Assembly: GCF_000298295.1 (NCBI RefSeq)
Contig: NZ_AMGM01000005.1
Coordinates: 1 to 64,000 of the forward strand
DNA from: Cecembia lonarensis LW9
GTDB taxonomy: Bacteria > Bacteroidota > Bacteroidia > Cytophagales > Cyclobacteriaceae
Reading direction: 5' to 3'
Length of the DNA: 64,000 nucleotides
Position numbers and translations under genes: made by a program. The notes under the pieces were generated by a model. It was given only the letters and a program-made list of their open reading frames with translations. It had not been told where the DNA came from and ran no database searches. Below, one piece after another: positions 51,350 to 60,599 of this stretch (its first letter is position 1; every line of letters begins with the position of its first letter).

Positions 51350-52502
51350 AGGGAGAGTAATTTTTTTACATAGTTCTTCGGAACTTTACGGAGCATCTAA
51401 AATCCTGATCTACGTGATAGAAATATTCAGGAAACTGGGCTATTCCACCCTTTTGGTACTCCCAGGTGAGGGTCCCTTTCGGGCGGAAGTGGAAAAGAGA
51501 GGCATAGAAGTGGTCATTGTCAACCTGGGTATCCTTCGGAGGAAGTATTTTAGTCCATTCGGAATAGTCAACAGGGGCAGGAAATTTTTGAAAGCTTATC
51601 GGTTTTTGAATAAACTTCATAAGGAAGAGCCCATAAAATTGGTGTATTCCAATACTTTAGCTGTAATAGTTGGTGCAATTTTTGCCAAGAGAAATAAAAT
51701 CAGCCATATTTGGCATATTCATGAAATTATCAACTCGCCGAGGTTTTTGGTGCGGTTTTTGGCTAGACAAATCAATGGTGTTCAAAGGAGACCTGTAGTG
51801 GTTTCTGAATCCGTCGCCCAACATTGGGCCGGCTTATTGAACCTAGAGCCTGAAGTAATTCATAATGGCATAGATTATGAACCCTTCTTGAATGGCAAAA
51901 AGGATGTTTATGCAAAAACCGGACTGCCAGAGGACAGAAAGATTGTAACAATGATTGGGAGGGTCAATCCCGGAAAAGGACAGTTGTCTTTTTTAAAAAT
52001 GGCCAAAGAAGTAATCAGGGAGCATCCCGACGCACTCTTTTTGTTAGTGGGTGATCCCTATCCTGGCTATGAAAATTTATTGGAGGAAGTTGGGGACTTT
52101 ATTCAGGACAATGGCTTGGGCAAGCACGTCATGGATTTGGGATTTAGATCAGATGTTCCTGAAATCCTGAAGTGCACTAATGTTTTTGTGCTGCCATCAG
52201 TCTTACCGGATTCTTTCCCTACAGTCGTACTTGAAGCTATGGCTTCTGCACTTCCTGTAGTGGCGACCAAATCAGGGGGGGCAGTAGAGATGTTGGAAGA
52301 GGGCCAATCTGGCTACCTGATCGAAATAGACGATATTGTTATGGGCAGTCAGCGGATTAATTACCTGCTTTCCCACCCGGAAGCGGCCAAGGCAATGGGT
52401 AAAAAAGGAAGAGACCGAGTATTAAATAATTTTAGTTACGGGCAGTTTGCCCAGAAAATGGAAGAATATATATGCCAGATATTCCCGGAAACGAGAAATT
52501 AA
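51339..52502 (+). CDS. Glycosyltransferase family 4 protein
   Basis: 387 aa from the ATG at 51339 (MSHKGRVIFLHSS); the frame is open further upstream but within the methyltransferase. It is a GT-B enzyme with ELYGASKILIYVIE near the start, TMIGRVNPGKGQLSFL and LPSVLPDSFPTVVLEAMASALPVVAT in the donor domain. It adds a sugar in polysaccharide assembly. It overlaps the methyltransferase at its start and the next glycosyltransferase at its end. Confidence 0.9.
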   Translation: MSHKGRVIFLHSSSELYGASKILIYVIEIFRKLGYSTLLVLPGEGPFRAEVEKRGIEVVIVNLGILRRKYFSPFGIVNRGRKFLKAYRFLNKLHKEEPIKLVYSNTLAVIVGAIFAKRNKISHIWHIHEIINSPRFLVRFLARQINGVQRRPVVVSESVAQHWAGLLNLEPEVIHNGIDYEPFLNGKKDVYAKTGLPEDRKIVTMIGRVNPGKGQLSFLKMAKEVIREHPDALFLLVGDPYPGYENLLEEVGDFIQDNGLGKHVMDLGFRSDVPEILKCTNVFVLPSVLPDSFPTVVLEAMASALPVVATKSGGAVEMLEEGQSGYLIEIDDIVMGSQRINYLLSHPEAAKAMGKKGRDRVLNNFSYGQFAQKMEEYICQIFPETRN

Positions 52503-53632
52503 AAGTAGCCATCCTTGGCGCAAAGGGTTACCCATACGTGTATGGAGGCTACGACACCTTAGTCAAAGAACTGGGAGAAAGGTTACAAAAACGAGGAGTA
52601 GACCTTAGGGTCTATTGCCACCGTGCACTTTTTAATGAAAAGCCACCAATTGTCAATGGCATCAAATTGATTTATACCCCAGCTATAGAAACCAAAAGCC
52701 TGACCCAATTGACCCATTCTTTCATTTCCATGTTACATGCCTGTCTGTCGGATGTTGATGTCATTTTTGTGGTCAACAGCGGTAATGGTCCTTTTGGTGT
52801 AATTTCGAGGTTTTTTCGAAAACCTACTGCCATCAATGTGGATGGGCTGGAATGGCTTAGGCCCAAATGGAGAGGTTTTGGTTCCAGGTATTTCATTTGG
52901 GCTTCCCGAATGGCTACAAAACATTATGACCGCATCATCAATGATTCGGATGAAATGCACCGCATTTACAAAGAGATGTTTGATGTGGATTCCACTGTTA
53001 TAGCATATGGGGCCAATCCTGCAGAAACCGCCAATCCCCAAAAAATAGAAAAATGGGGACTGGAAAAAGGCAGCTATTTCCTTATCGTAGGCCGATTGGT
53101 ACCCGATAATAATGCCGATCTTTTGGTTGAAGGATTCATTAAATCCAATTCAAAAAGAAAACTGGTCATTGTAGGTGATGTACCTTATCGGGATGAGTTT
53201 GAATCCAAGCTGAAAAAAATCCCTGATGACCGTTTGCTTTTTACTGGTTATGTCACAGATCCGGAAGAACTTAAATCCCTATACATCCACTCTTTTGCCT
53301 ATTTCCACGGGCATGAATATGGGGGTACCAACCCTGCCATGCTCAAAGCACTGGGTTTTGGCTGTGCAGTATTAGCCCTGGATACGGTTTTCAATAGGGA
53401 GATGCTTCAGGATGGCAAACATGGCTGGTTCTTCGAAAAAAATGCTGAGGCCGTCACAGCATGTGTGGAAAAAGCGGAACAACAACCTGAATCCATGAGG
53501 TTTTTGAGAGAAACGGCAAGGGAAGGTTTGATCGACCGTTATAACTGGGACGTTGTGACTGACCAATACTTGCAGGTTTTTGAGGAATTGAAAGAAAGTA
53601 AGAAAAAAGCAAAACTTATCCTTTCAGAGTAA
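52472..53632 (+). CDS. Glycosyltransferase with DUF1972 domain
   Basis: 386 aa. The N-terminal domain AILGAKGYPYVYGGYDTLVKEL and VYCHR is the DUF1972 pattern found in rhamnosyl/mannosyl transferases. The donor domain has GRLVPDNNADLLVEGF, FTGYVTDPEELKSLY and HGHEYGGTNPAMLKALGFG. It overlaps the previous gene by 31 bp. Its 3' end overlaps the convergent RNA-ligase-like gene by 17 bp. Confidence 0.9.
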   Translation: MPDIPGNEKLKVAILGAKGYPYVYGGYDTLVKELGERLQKRGVDLRVYCHRALFNEKPPIVNGIKLIYTPAIETKSLTQLTHSFISMLHACLSDVDVIFVVNSGNGPFGVISRFFRKPTAINVDGLEWLRPKWRGFGSRYFIWASRMATKHYDRIINDSDEMHRIYKEMFDVDSTVIAYGANPAETANPQKIEKWGLEKGSYFLIVGRLVPDNNADLLVEGFIKSNSKRKLVIVGDVPYRDEFESKLKKIPDDRLLFTGYVTDPEELKSLYIHSFAYFHGHEYGGTNPAMLKALGFGCAVLALDTVFNREMLQDGKHGWFFEKNAEAVTACVEKAEQQPESMRFLRETAREGLIDRYNWDVVTDQYLQVFEELKESKKKAKLILSE

Positions 53633-54167
53633 AACGGTGGATTACCTCCCACCTGCCTGCTGTCCTTTTGAGTAAAGCCACATCTTTTGCAGAGTAACGG
53701 GCAGAAAAGCGCTTTTTCCTGAAATGATCCCAATAGCTATCAAAGTTTTTTGGTTTTAGGTCTTTAAAAGCAATGGTCATGTGCGGGTGGAAAGCACGGT
53801 CACTGAGTTCCTTCACCAATTTAAGCTCTTCTTTGCAAAATGTGGCAAGCGATTCCTGAAGATTATTCAAAGCCTCCGAAGGTCTGAGTGCTACAAAAAT
53901 CACCCTTTTACCAAATCGGTCAAAGCCATGGAATGACAGGTCAAAAGGTGAAAAACCTGCTAAAAACTTTTCGAGTTTGGCAATTAACCTGTCCTCTTTA
54001 AACCCATTGTAGGTAAAAGGCATTTTAATCGTCACATGGGCTGGAGATTTTAAGGCATATTTTACGCCGAACAGATCCCGCATTTCCTCTTTTAGGGCTG
54101 TTGCTTCAGACTGTATATTCCCTTCAGGAACCAACGCAAGAAAATATTTTTCAGCTTGGGTTGCCAT
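53616..54167 (-). CDS. 2'-5' RNA ligase / cyclic phosphodiesterase (2H) family
   Basis: 183 aa with the two HxT motifs of the 2H superfamily: His44 in AHVTIKM and His129 in HMTIAF. Members hydrolyse or join 2',3'-cyclic phosphate RNA ends (LigT/ThpR-like); the substrate here is not certain. It is a single gene on the minus strand. A TATATTTG -7 element ends six bases before its start, so the mRNA has almost no leader. Confidence 0.88.
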   Translation of the reverse strand: MATQAEKYFLALVPEGNIQSEATALKEEMRDLFGVKYALKSPAHVTIKMPFTYNGFKEDRLIAKLEKFLAGFSPFDLSFHGFDRFGKRVIFVALRPSEALNNLQESLATFCKEELKLVKELSDRAFHPHMTIAFKDLKPKNFDSYWDHFRKKRFSARYSAKDVALLKRTAGRWEVIHRFTLKG

Positions 54168-54173
54168 TTAACA

Positions 54174-54181
54174 CAAATATA
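54174..54181 (-). promoter_or_regulatory. TAnnTTTG -7 element for the 2H-family gene
   Basis: The minus strand reads TATATTTG, an exact consensus match, six bases before the ATG at 54167. Confidence 0.45.
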
Positions 54182-54321
54182 TCCGATTTCAGCTGCTTTT
54201 GGCTTTATTTCAAAAAGCTTTCCTTTAAATTACAGCTAGAATTTTCTAAAACTTACTTTAATAGCGTAAATTAATAACAAATAACACGATTTCGGTTTAA
54301 AACCTTATTGAGCACCAAATT

Positions 54322-55233
54322 ATGAAGCATTTCACCAAGGCAATGGTCGGGCTGGATTTCAGCAAAATGGACGAGATCCTTACCCAAAAGGTGGCCAACC
54401 TCTCGGAAGTATTGGGAATTGAAAAACTATATTTTATTCATGTTGCCAAAGACCTTTCTCTTCCCGAGGAGATACGCGAAAAATATCCGGACCTCGTGGT
54501 CCCTACTGATGAAACCCTTAAGGCAGAAATCAATACCTTAATCAAAGCACAGGGTTTTCCAAAAGAAACAGAAATCGAAATTATTGTTGAAGAGGGTAAA
54601 CCCATGGAAACGGTATTACGCTGGGCAAAAATCAAAGATGTGGATGTGCTGATCATGGGCCGTAAAGAAGAACTGGAGGGAAGTGGCTCTCTTGCCAAAA
54701 CCATGGCACATAGAGCGCCATGCTCAGTACTTTTTTTCACCGAAAAAAGCCCAATAAAAACACCGCAAAAATTATTGGTACCGATGGATTTTTCTGATCA
54801 TTCCGTGATGACACTGGAATTTGCAGACCGGCTGGCCAACGAAATCGGAGCGGAAGTGTTGGGAATGCATGTTTATACCATACCCTTGGGCTATTATAAG
54901 ACCGGTAAGAGCCATGCGGAATTTGATGTGATCATGAAGGAATTGGCCATTAAAGATTATAAGAAATTCCTCCATAAACATGGGTTGCCGGAATATGATT
55001 GCCTTTTTTTGCTAAAAGAAGAAGGAAACGAGGGGCGCTTTATCATCAAAACAGCCAAAGAAAATGCGGCTGATATGATTTTAATGGGAAGCCGTGGCCG
55101 AACAGCCTCTGCCGCAGTCCTTTTGGGAAGCATTGCAGAAAAATTGGTCAATGTCAACAATGAAGTGCCTACCTTAATATTTAAGAAAAAGGGAGAAAAC
55201 ATGAGTTTCTTAGATGCCTTGATGCGGATCTAA
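54322..55233 (+). CDS. Universal stress protein with two Usp domains
   Basis: 303 aa: tandem UspA folds (about residues 5-140 and 150-293). The second has the nucleotide-binding-type LLVPMDFSDHS and the G-x2-G-x9-G(S/T)-like MGSRGRTASAAVLLGSIAEKLV; the first has MGRKEELEGSGSLAKTMAHRAP. Such proteins bind ATP or other ligands and are induced by stress. It is not clearly part of the polysaccharide locus. Its stop overlaps the convergent methyltransferase by four bases. Confidence 0.9.
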   Translation: MKHFTKAMVGLDFSKMDEILTQKVANLSEVLGIEKLYFIHVAKDLSLPEEIREKYPDLVVPTDETLKAEINTLIKAQGFPKETEIEIIVEEGKPMETVLRWAKIKDVDVLIMGRKEELEGSGSLAKTMAHRAPCSVLFFTEKSPIKTPQKLLVPMDFSDHSVMTLEFADRLANEIGAEVLGMHVYTIPLGYYKTGKSHAEFDVIMKELAIKDYKKFLHKHGLPEYDCLFLLKEEGNEGRFIIKTAKENAADMILMGSRGRTASAAVLLGSIAEKLVNVNNEVPTLIFKKKGENMSFLDALMRI

Positions 55234-56162
55234 TCAGACTCAGACTTAACAAAATAAAAACAAACCTGATCACCAAGGCCCTGTTGGTTGTACAACAGGG
55301 CTTTTTGTTGCCATGCTTTCAGTGCTGCTTCCGAAAAATATTGTTCGCCTGCCTTACTCAAAGGTATTCCCTCTTTATATAATGCTGTCCCCCAAAACTG
55401 AAAGGCTGTACTGTCAAAATCCATTGCTTTAAGTTTAAAACCCAACCTTTCAGTTAAACTTTTTATACCTGCAATACTGGGAATATGTAAGTGACGGGGC
55501 ACATCCAACTGAACCCAATTAACACCTTCTTCTTCCCATACCCTGGCATCTGAAACAGGAATCCTGATCAAAAGAACACCTTTTTTGCTCAGCAAGCCCT
55601 TACATTTCCGAAGTATTTCTTCAGGGTTTTCCATATGCTCGAGCGCGTGGTGCATCATGATCAGATCAAAAGTACCTTCAATCTGCGCCAAGGGTTTCTT
55701 GAAAAGTTTGAGACCAGGTGCTATGACTTGGTCGCCTGGTATAAATGGATCATACCCCTCCAAATTGCTAAAGCCTGCAACATGCATTTCATAAAGCAAC
55801 TGACCATTACCGCAACCTATATCCGCAATTCTGGCAGAAGTGGCTGTCTGTGAACAAAGCATCCATTGACCAAAAATAGGCCGGAAAAAACTTAGGCCGG
55901 AAAGAAAAAAACGATATCGCCATCTTTTCAACAGTTTTTTGACCGGTCCTGAAGTGACCAAAGTATTTAATGAATAATAATTGGGAGGATAATACGGAGA
56001 TAAATCATCAGGAATATCCAACAAATGAAGGCTACCACAGACTTGACAGGAACCAATATTAAAAGTTTCACCCGTTCCAAACATCATTTCTTTAACCTGA
56101 TGCTTTTCGGGAGGTCCATCATGCCCGCAATATTTGCAAACTAATACCGAATCAATAGACAT
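55230..56162 (-). CDS. Class I SAM-dependent methyltransferase with zinc-ribbon start
   Basis: 310 aa. CKYCG and CQVCG near the N-terminus form a zinc ribbon, followed by YYPPNYYSL. The methyltransferase core has IADIGCGNGQLLYEM and MMHHALEHMENPEE. The type is typical of surface-glycan tailoring enzymes and paralogous to the one at 50444. Its start overlaps the end of the sugar-phosphate transferase gene by 11 bp, so both form an operon. Confidence 0.88.
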   Translation of the reverse strand: MSIDSVLVCKYCGHDGPPEKHQVKEMMFGTGETFNIGSCQVCGSLHLLDIPDDLSPYYPPNYYSLNTLVTSGPVKKLLKRWRYRFFLSGLSFFRPIFGQWMLCSQTATSARIADIGCGNGQLLYEMHVAGFSNLEGYDPFIPGDQVIAPGLKLFKKPLAQIEGTFDLIMMHHALEHMENPEEILRKCKGLLSKKGVLLIRIPVSDARVWEEEGVNWVQLDVPRHLHIPSIAGIKSLTERLGFKLKAMDFDSTAFQFWGTALYKEGIPLSKAGEQYFSEAALKAWQQKALLYNQQGLGDQVCFYFVKSESD

Positions 56163-57522
56163 TTTCCCGATTATAGATCAATTCATGGCATGTTTGAACA
56201 CAAATCTTTAAGTCCAGCCAGATTGACCAGTTTTTAATGTAAAAATAATCGAGTTTGAACCGTGAACGTATCTGATAAGGGTTTTCTATTTCACCCCTGA
56301 ACCCCCTTACCTGAGCAAGACCGGTGATACCAGGCTTGATCATATGACGGGAATTATATTTTTCAATTTTAGTCTTAAACTCTTTATTCATGGGAACTGT
56401 GTGGGGCCTTGGACCCACAATAGACATGTCGCCCATTAATACGTTGAGAAATTGTGGCATTTCATCCAAAGAGGTGCTTCTTAAAAAAGCGCCTATCCGG
56501 GTTACCCTTGGATCCCCTTTCTTAGCCTGCTGCTCATCAGCATAATCATTAGGGGTCATGGAGCGGAATTTCAAACAGTTGAAAACCTTGTTATTGAAAC
56601 CGTTGCGTTCCTGAATGAAAAATACAGGCCCCTTGGATTCCAATTTGATCAATAAACCCACCAAAGGAATCAGCCAACTCAATATAAATACTGTTACAAA
56701 TAAGGAAAAGACCACATCAAAGGCCCTTTTCATAATTCTATTGGCCGCAAGATCCAAAGGAATCTCATTGACATTGATTACAAATAGATCACCATAACGG
56801 GAAAAAGAAAGCTGCTTTTCCAGTTGCAGGGCATTGCCAGGGATTACTTTTACTTTGATATAATGCTCATCGGCAAAATCAATTAGCTTTTTTACCACTT
56901 TAGCATCCCTGAGCTCTTGTATGTATATGATATCTATTTCTTTGGCAACCGCCTCCTCAAAAAATTCCTTTAGCCGGTCCTTGTCCTGTGTAATCTCCGG
57001 ACTGAAATCATAATGCCCCATAAACCGGATGCCAAAATCCCTGCGCCTATGGAGTACCTCTGCCAATTTACCGCCAATCTGCCCATTGCCCAAGATTACA
57101 GCATTTCTAAAGTTGAAGCCCTTGGAACGGTATTTACGGAGTACAAGAAAAGTACCTACCCTATAAAAGGATAGAAACAGAAACAATGTAAAAGAAAGGG
57201 TAGAAAAGAATAAAAGGCTATTAACCTCTTCCAAAACAGGAACCCACAAAATGGCTACGATCACAAGAAACCAAAGCAAAGAAACGATCAATTTACCAAA
57301 TAATGCATCTATCTGGGAAGTTCTTTCCCATCTGTAGTCTTTTCTTAAGATGGTAATTACCATCCATACCATGATGAATATACTAAAAATAGCACGATCC
57401 GGACCGTTATAATAGCCAAAATCCCCCATCAAAAATGAAAGCAGGATGATTGAGAAACTCATCACTGCCAAATCTCCTATAACGAATAACCAGGGGAAAA
57501 TCCTGTCAAAACGTTTTTTCAT
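56152..57522 (-). CDS. Undecaprenyl-phosphate sugar phosphotransferase (WcaJ-like)
   Basis: 456 aa polyprenyl glycosylphosphotransferase that starts polysaccharide synthesis by moving a sugar-1-phosphate to undecaprenyl phosphate. Four N-terminal membrane helices (first 125 residues) precede a Rossmann-like domain (VILGNGQIGGKLAEVL), another helix (about 275-295) and the catalytic tail: ESKGPVFFIQERNG, FNCLKFRSM, DEMPQFLNVLMGDMSIVGPRP and KPGITGLAQVRG. It is the only initiating enzyme visible in the locus, on the opposite strand to most of the glycosyltransferases. Confidence 0.93.
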   Translation of the reverse strand: MKKRFDRIFPWLFVIGDLAVMSFSIILLSFLMGDFGYYNGPDRAIFSIFIMVWMVITILRKDYRWERTSQIDALFGKLIVSLLWFLVIVAILWVPVLEEVNSLLFFSTLSFTLFLFLSFYRVGTFLVLRKYRSKGFNFRNAVILGNGQIGGKLAEVLHRRRDFGIRFMGHYDFSPEITQDKDRLKEFFEEAVAKEIDIIYIQELRDAKVVKKLIDFADEHYIKVKVIPGNALQLEKQLSFSRYGDLFVINVNEIPLDLAANRIMKRAFDVVFSLFVTVFILSWLIPLVGLLIKLESKGPVFFIQERNGFNNKVFNCLKFRSMTPNDYADEQQAKKGDPRVTRIGAFLRSTSLDEMPQFLNVLMGDMSIVGPRPHTVPMNKEFKTKIEKYNSRHMIKPGITGLAQVRGFRGEIENPYQIRSRFKLDYFYIKNWSIWLDLKICVQTCHELIYNRENVY

Positions 57523-57720
57523 AAAAATAACAATCTAAAATCAAAGACATTAACGAAGACCTACCCTTAGACGTTGGGTTTTTAGATATTAATAATTAAT
57601 TATAACTTTGCCCCTGAATGATGTAAAATTAACAAAGATTCCTAAAGCGGACTTGATTTTGTAGCATTTAATTTCAAATTATTCTTAAGATTGCCAATCT
57701 CCGGATACTTTCATTCATTT

Positions 57721-58392
57721 ATGCGTCACTTTAAAGCCTTGCTGGCTTCCTCAGACCATCCTGATTCTTTTGGTTATGCCATGAGAAACAGACGGTTTAA
57801 AGTTTTTGAAGCCCTCATTCAGAAAAATTTTCCCAATGGAAAAGTAATCAAGGTATTGGATGTGGGTGGAACTGACTATTTTTGGAAAGATAGGGAATTG
57901 GTACAATCCGGGAAACTTCAAATTACGCTTCTCAACCTTCAGGAAGAAAAAAACCTGAGTAATGGCATTAAAAGCATTGCGGGAGATGCGACCGATCTTT
58001 CCATGTTTGAAGAAAATCACTTTGACCTGGTATTTTCCAACTCTGTTATTGAACACCTGTATACCTGGGAAAACCAACAAAAAATGGCCAGGGAATGCAT
58101 GCGCATCTGTAACAAATATTTTATCCAGACACCCAATAAGCATTTCTTTGTGGAAGCGCACTATGCTATTCCATTTATCCAATATTTTCCAAAATCCCTA
58201 ACCTACAGCATCCTGACAAAAACCCGACTTAGTAGACTCAGAAAATGGGACCCCAGAGACGCCAAACAGTACCTTGATGAAATCAGGCTGATCAATAAAG
58301 CTGAAATGCAACAACTGTTTCCAGATGCACAAATCTACAAGGAAAAAATGATGGGTATGACCAAGTCATTTACCGCGCATAACATGGGCTGA
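57721..58392 (+). CDS. Class I SAM-dependent methyltransferase
   Basis: 223 aa from ATG at 57721; a TTG at 57691 in frame is less likely. The SAM motif is VLDVGGTDYFW and the central FDLVFSNSVIEHL strand follows, with ECMRICNKYFIQTPN after it. It resembles methyltransferases found at the edge of glycan loci. It is a single gene, divergent from the sugar-phosphate transferase, and marks the end of the polysaccharide locus. Confidence 0.82.
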   Translation: MRHFKALLASSDHPDSFGYAMRNRRFKVFEALIQKNFPNGKVIKVLDVGGTDYFWKDRELVQSGKLQITLLNLQEEKNLSNGIKSIAGDATDLSMFEENHFDLVFSNSVIEHLYTWENQQKMARECMRICNKYFIQTPNKHFFVEAHYAIPFIQYFPKSLTYSILTKTRLSRLRKWDPRDAKQYLDEIRLINKAEMQQLFPDAQIYKEKMMGMTKSFTAHNMG

Positions 58393-58401
58393 TCTTTGAT
58401 T

Positions 58402-58484
58402 TTTGTCCACGCCTGCCTGCTTTTGGAAGGAGTTAATAACCATTTTCCAGTTAAAAACTTTTGTCCACGCCCGCTTGCCCATGG
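58402..58484. repeat. GTCCACGCC direct repeat pair
   Basis: TTTTGTCCACGCCTGCCTGC (58401-58420) and TTTGTCCACGCCCGCTTGCC (58460-58479) are two near-identical copies 59 bp apart, each followed by a GG-A-A-G/GGCAGGAA-type tail. Confidence 0.55.
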
Positions 58485-58645
58485 CAGGAATTATTAGGAT
58501 GACACGAATGTGACGGCAATGCAATAAGTATTTATCATTTCCCGTGAGTTAAATGATGTGGATAAAAAAATTACAACAAATGAAAGACTGCGCTAAATTC
58601 AACTTCTCCCGGAGTTGGGCGGACCGAGGATTTTATCACCATTTC

Positions 58646-58663
58646 CCCGAGTTGCCACTCGGG
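58646..58663. repeat. Perfect inverted repeat CCCGAGT-TGCC-ACTCGGG
   Basis: CCCGAGT (58646-58652) and ACTCGGG (58657-58663) are exact reverse complements with a TGCC loop. No T tract follows, so it is unlikely to be a terminator. Confidence 0.7.
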
Positions 58664-58680
58664 TTCAGCGTTACAACCCT

Positions 58681-58829
58681 GTGAGCACCGCAAACAATCC
58701 GTATTCTATCCGGTGAGCTTGCGAACCATCTGAGATTATCAGCCTAATCAGCGTCATCCCTGCCTGCTGACCGCAGGAAGGCAGGCGCGTTCTATTTTGT
58801 TGTGAGATTGCGAACAATCAGCGTTCTAT
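58681..58829. repeat. Three degenerate copies of a GTGAGnTTGCGAACAATC repeat
   Basis: Copies start at 58681 (GTGAGCACCGCAAACAATCC), 58713 (GTGAGCTTGCGAACCATC) and 58802 (GTGAGATTGCGAACAATCAG). The first and third also share a following TTCTAT. A hairpin, CCTGCCT / AGGCAGG (58759-58765 / 58779-58785), lies between the second and third. Confidence 0.55.
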
Positions 58830-58844
58830 TATATGATTTTTCAA

Positions 58845-58875
58845 AACCTTCGAGGTTTCAAAAACCTCAAAGGTT
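58845..58875. repeat. Inverted repeat, 13 of 14 paired
   Basis: AACCTTCGAGGTTT (58845-58858) and AAACCTCAAAGGTT (58862-58875) are reverse complements with one mismatch and a three-base loop. Such 'aacctcgaaggttt' palindromes occur widely between genes in related bacteria. Confidence 0.65.
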
Positions 58876-59189
58876 GGTACCCCCAGCGCCAGCTGCTTGG
58901 CGTTCTTCCTTCGTCTGACACTAATCATAACGATCAAATTGCAGCCGAAGACCTTTGGACCTTATGAATTTATTTTAATTTCTTGGTGTCCTTTGCGCAC
59001 TTTGTGGTTTAAATAGCTTTTAGATTTCTCTCTCCGTTCGATATGACAAGGTGAAGCCTTTAACACTAGCTATCTTACTTAACTTTTTAAACGCCCCTCC
59101 TTAATGAAACCCTTAAAAGTCTTAACTCCTTCATGGTTCCAATCCGCCTTCCGAAATCCCACTTTTCCTTTAATCTTTTGCCTTGGTTC

Positions 59190-60599
59190 TTATTCCCGTA
59201 CTGGTCCTCCTCCCATCACCTTATAGAATCGGGCATAAGCAGAAAGCAGGGATTGCTTGAGGTGTACCAACTCCAATTCTGCATCAAAAGCCTGTCTTTG
59301 TGACTCGAGAAATTCCAAATAAGAGGTGACCCCCTGAGTATACCTTGCCCCACTCAAAAACTGCGCACTTAAAGCAGATTGCTTCCTGTCCCTGGCTATT
59401 TCAATTTCCTCCTCCAAAGTCCTGATCTCGACCTTGACATCCTGAACCTCCCTCCAGGCATTCAATACGACATTTTCGTAATTAAACAAAGCCTGAAACT
59501 CCTTGCTTTGCTCCATATCCACCATCCTTCTGATCTGACCCCAGAAAAAGATAGGACCCATCAGTTGCCCTCCAATATTCCACAAAGGATTCTGCAAATT
59601 GAGTGTACTGAAGTCGTCAGAAATGATGCCCAAAGTGGCGTCCAAACTGATACTGGGAAGCATCCTGGCTTTGGCCGCCCCAACTTGGGAATTTTGTGCC
59701 ATCAACTGGTATTCTGCAGCAATAACATCAGGGCGGTTCATCAGTAAATCCACCGCCTGATAGCGCTCTATATTCGCATGAGGTTTGATCTGTTCCAGGG
59801 AAAACTGCTTATTGAAGCGCATAGGACTCATTCCGATAAGGAAACTCAAGGCATTTTCAAGTTGAACCGATTTCCTTTGAAACTTAGGAACCGCACCCGC
59901 AGCAATCGCCCTTAAGATATTGGACTGTTCCACATCTGTTTGCTGGATGATGCCCTTTTCAAAGCGCTCAATGATAATCTGATGCATGCTGTCTCTTAAG
60001 GCCAGGTTGCTTTTTGCAATCTCCAATTCCTCCAAAGCCTGTACCCAGTTGAAATAAGTCGTAGCTACATCGGATACCAATGTGATCTGAAGGCTTTGCA
60101 GGCCAAACTCACTGCTTAACAATTGGTAGCGGGCCGCATCAGATAGGTTTCTCAACTTACCCCAAAAATCCAACTCCCAATTCAATCCTGAGCCCACAAT
60201 ATACAGTTCATTAACCTGCCCGATCTGGTTAAAAAGGAAATTTCCCCTTTCCGCAGAAGCCTGTGCACCCAATCTGGGCAAAAGCTCGGCGTTCTGAATT
60301 TTCAAAGCCATGCGGGCCTGTACAATCCGCTCCGCGGCCATCAAGACATTTCTGTTGTATTGTAAACCTGTTCTGATCAGGGTGTCCAGCAAAGGATCAT
60401 TGAAATACTCCCACCAGATCAGGTTGGCATTGCCCGTCTTGGACAAATCCAAGGTATTGATCTCCTCCATGGCTGCATCCTCCCCAAACGCCGGTTTCTC
60501 AGCAATAGGAATATTAAAATCTACCCCTTGGTAAGGCTTACCGGCCTTACATGCTGCCAAAAGGCCCAATAGGCCTATAAACCATAAAGCTCTTTTCAT
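59190..60599 (-). CDS. RND efflux outer-membrane factor (NodT/OprM family lipoprotein)
   Basis: 469 aa. A lipoprotein signal with lipobox LAAC is followed by the TolC-type repeat: two large helical hairpin regions and short beta strands. NodT-type features include DPLLDTLIRTGLQYNRNV near residue 70 and GSGLNWELDFWGKLRNL. It forms the outer-membrane channel of the efflux pump. It is the third gene of the operon, overlapping the pump gene by four bases. Confidence 0.93.
   Translation of the reverse strand: MKRALWFIGLLGLLAACKAGKPYQGVDFNIPIAEKPAFGEDAAMEEINTLDLSKTGNANLIWWEYFNDPLLDTLIRTGLQYNRNVLMAAERIVQARMALKIQNAELLPRLGAQASAERGNFLFNQIGQVNELYIVGSGLNWELDFWGKLRNLSDAARYQLLSSEFGLQSLQITLVSDVATTYFNWVQALEELEIAKSNLALRDSMHQIIIERFEKGIIQQTDVEQSNILRAIAAGAVPKFQRKSVQLENALSFLIGMSPMRFNKQFSLEQIKPHANIERYQAVDLLMNRPDVIAAEYQLMAQNSQVGAAKARMLPSISLDATLGIISDDFSTLNLQNPLWNIGGQLMGPIFFWGQIRRMVDMEQSKEFQALFNYENVVLNAWREVQDVKVEIRTLEEEIEIARDRKQSALSAQFLSGARYTQGVTSYLEFLESQRQAFDAELELVHLKQSLLSAYARFYKVMGGGPVRE

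Larger units (their letters stand above)
58393..59189. other. Gene-free repeat-rich interval
   Basis: Nearly 800 bp without a credible ORF. It holds degenerate direct repeats, several GC-rich hairpins and a repeated GTCCACGCC phrase. It separates the polysaccharide locus from the efflux operon. The composition differs from both neighbours, as in intergenic repeat clusters. Confidence 0.6.
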
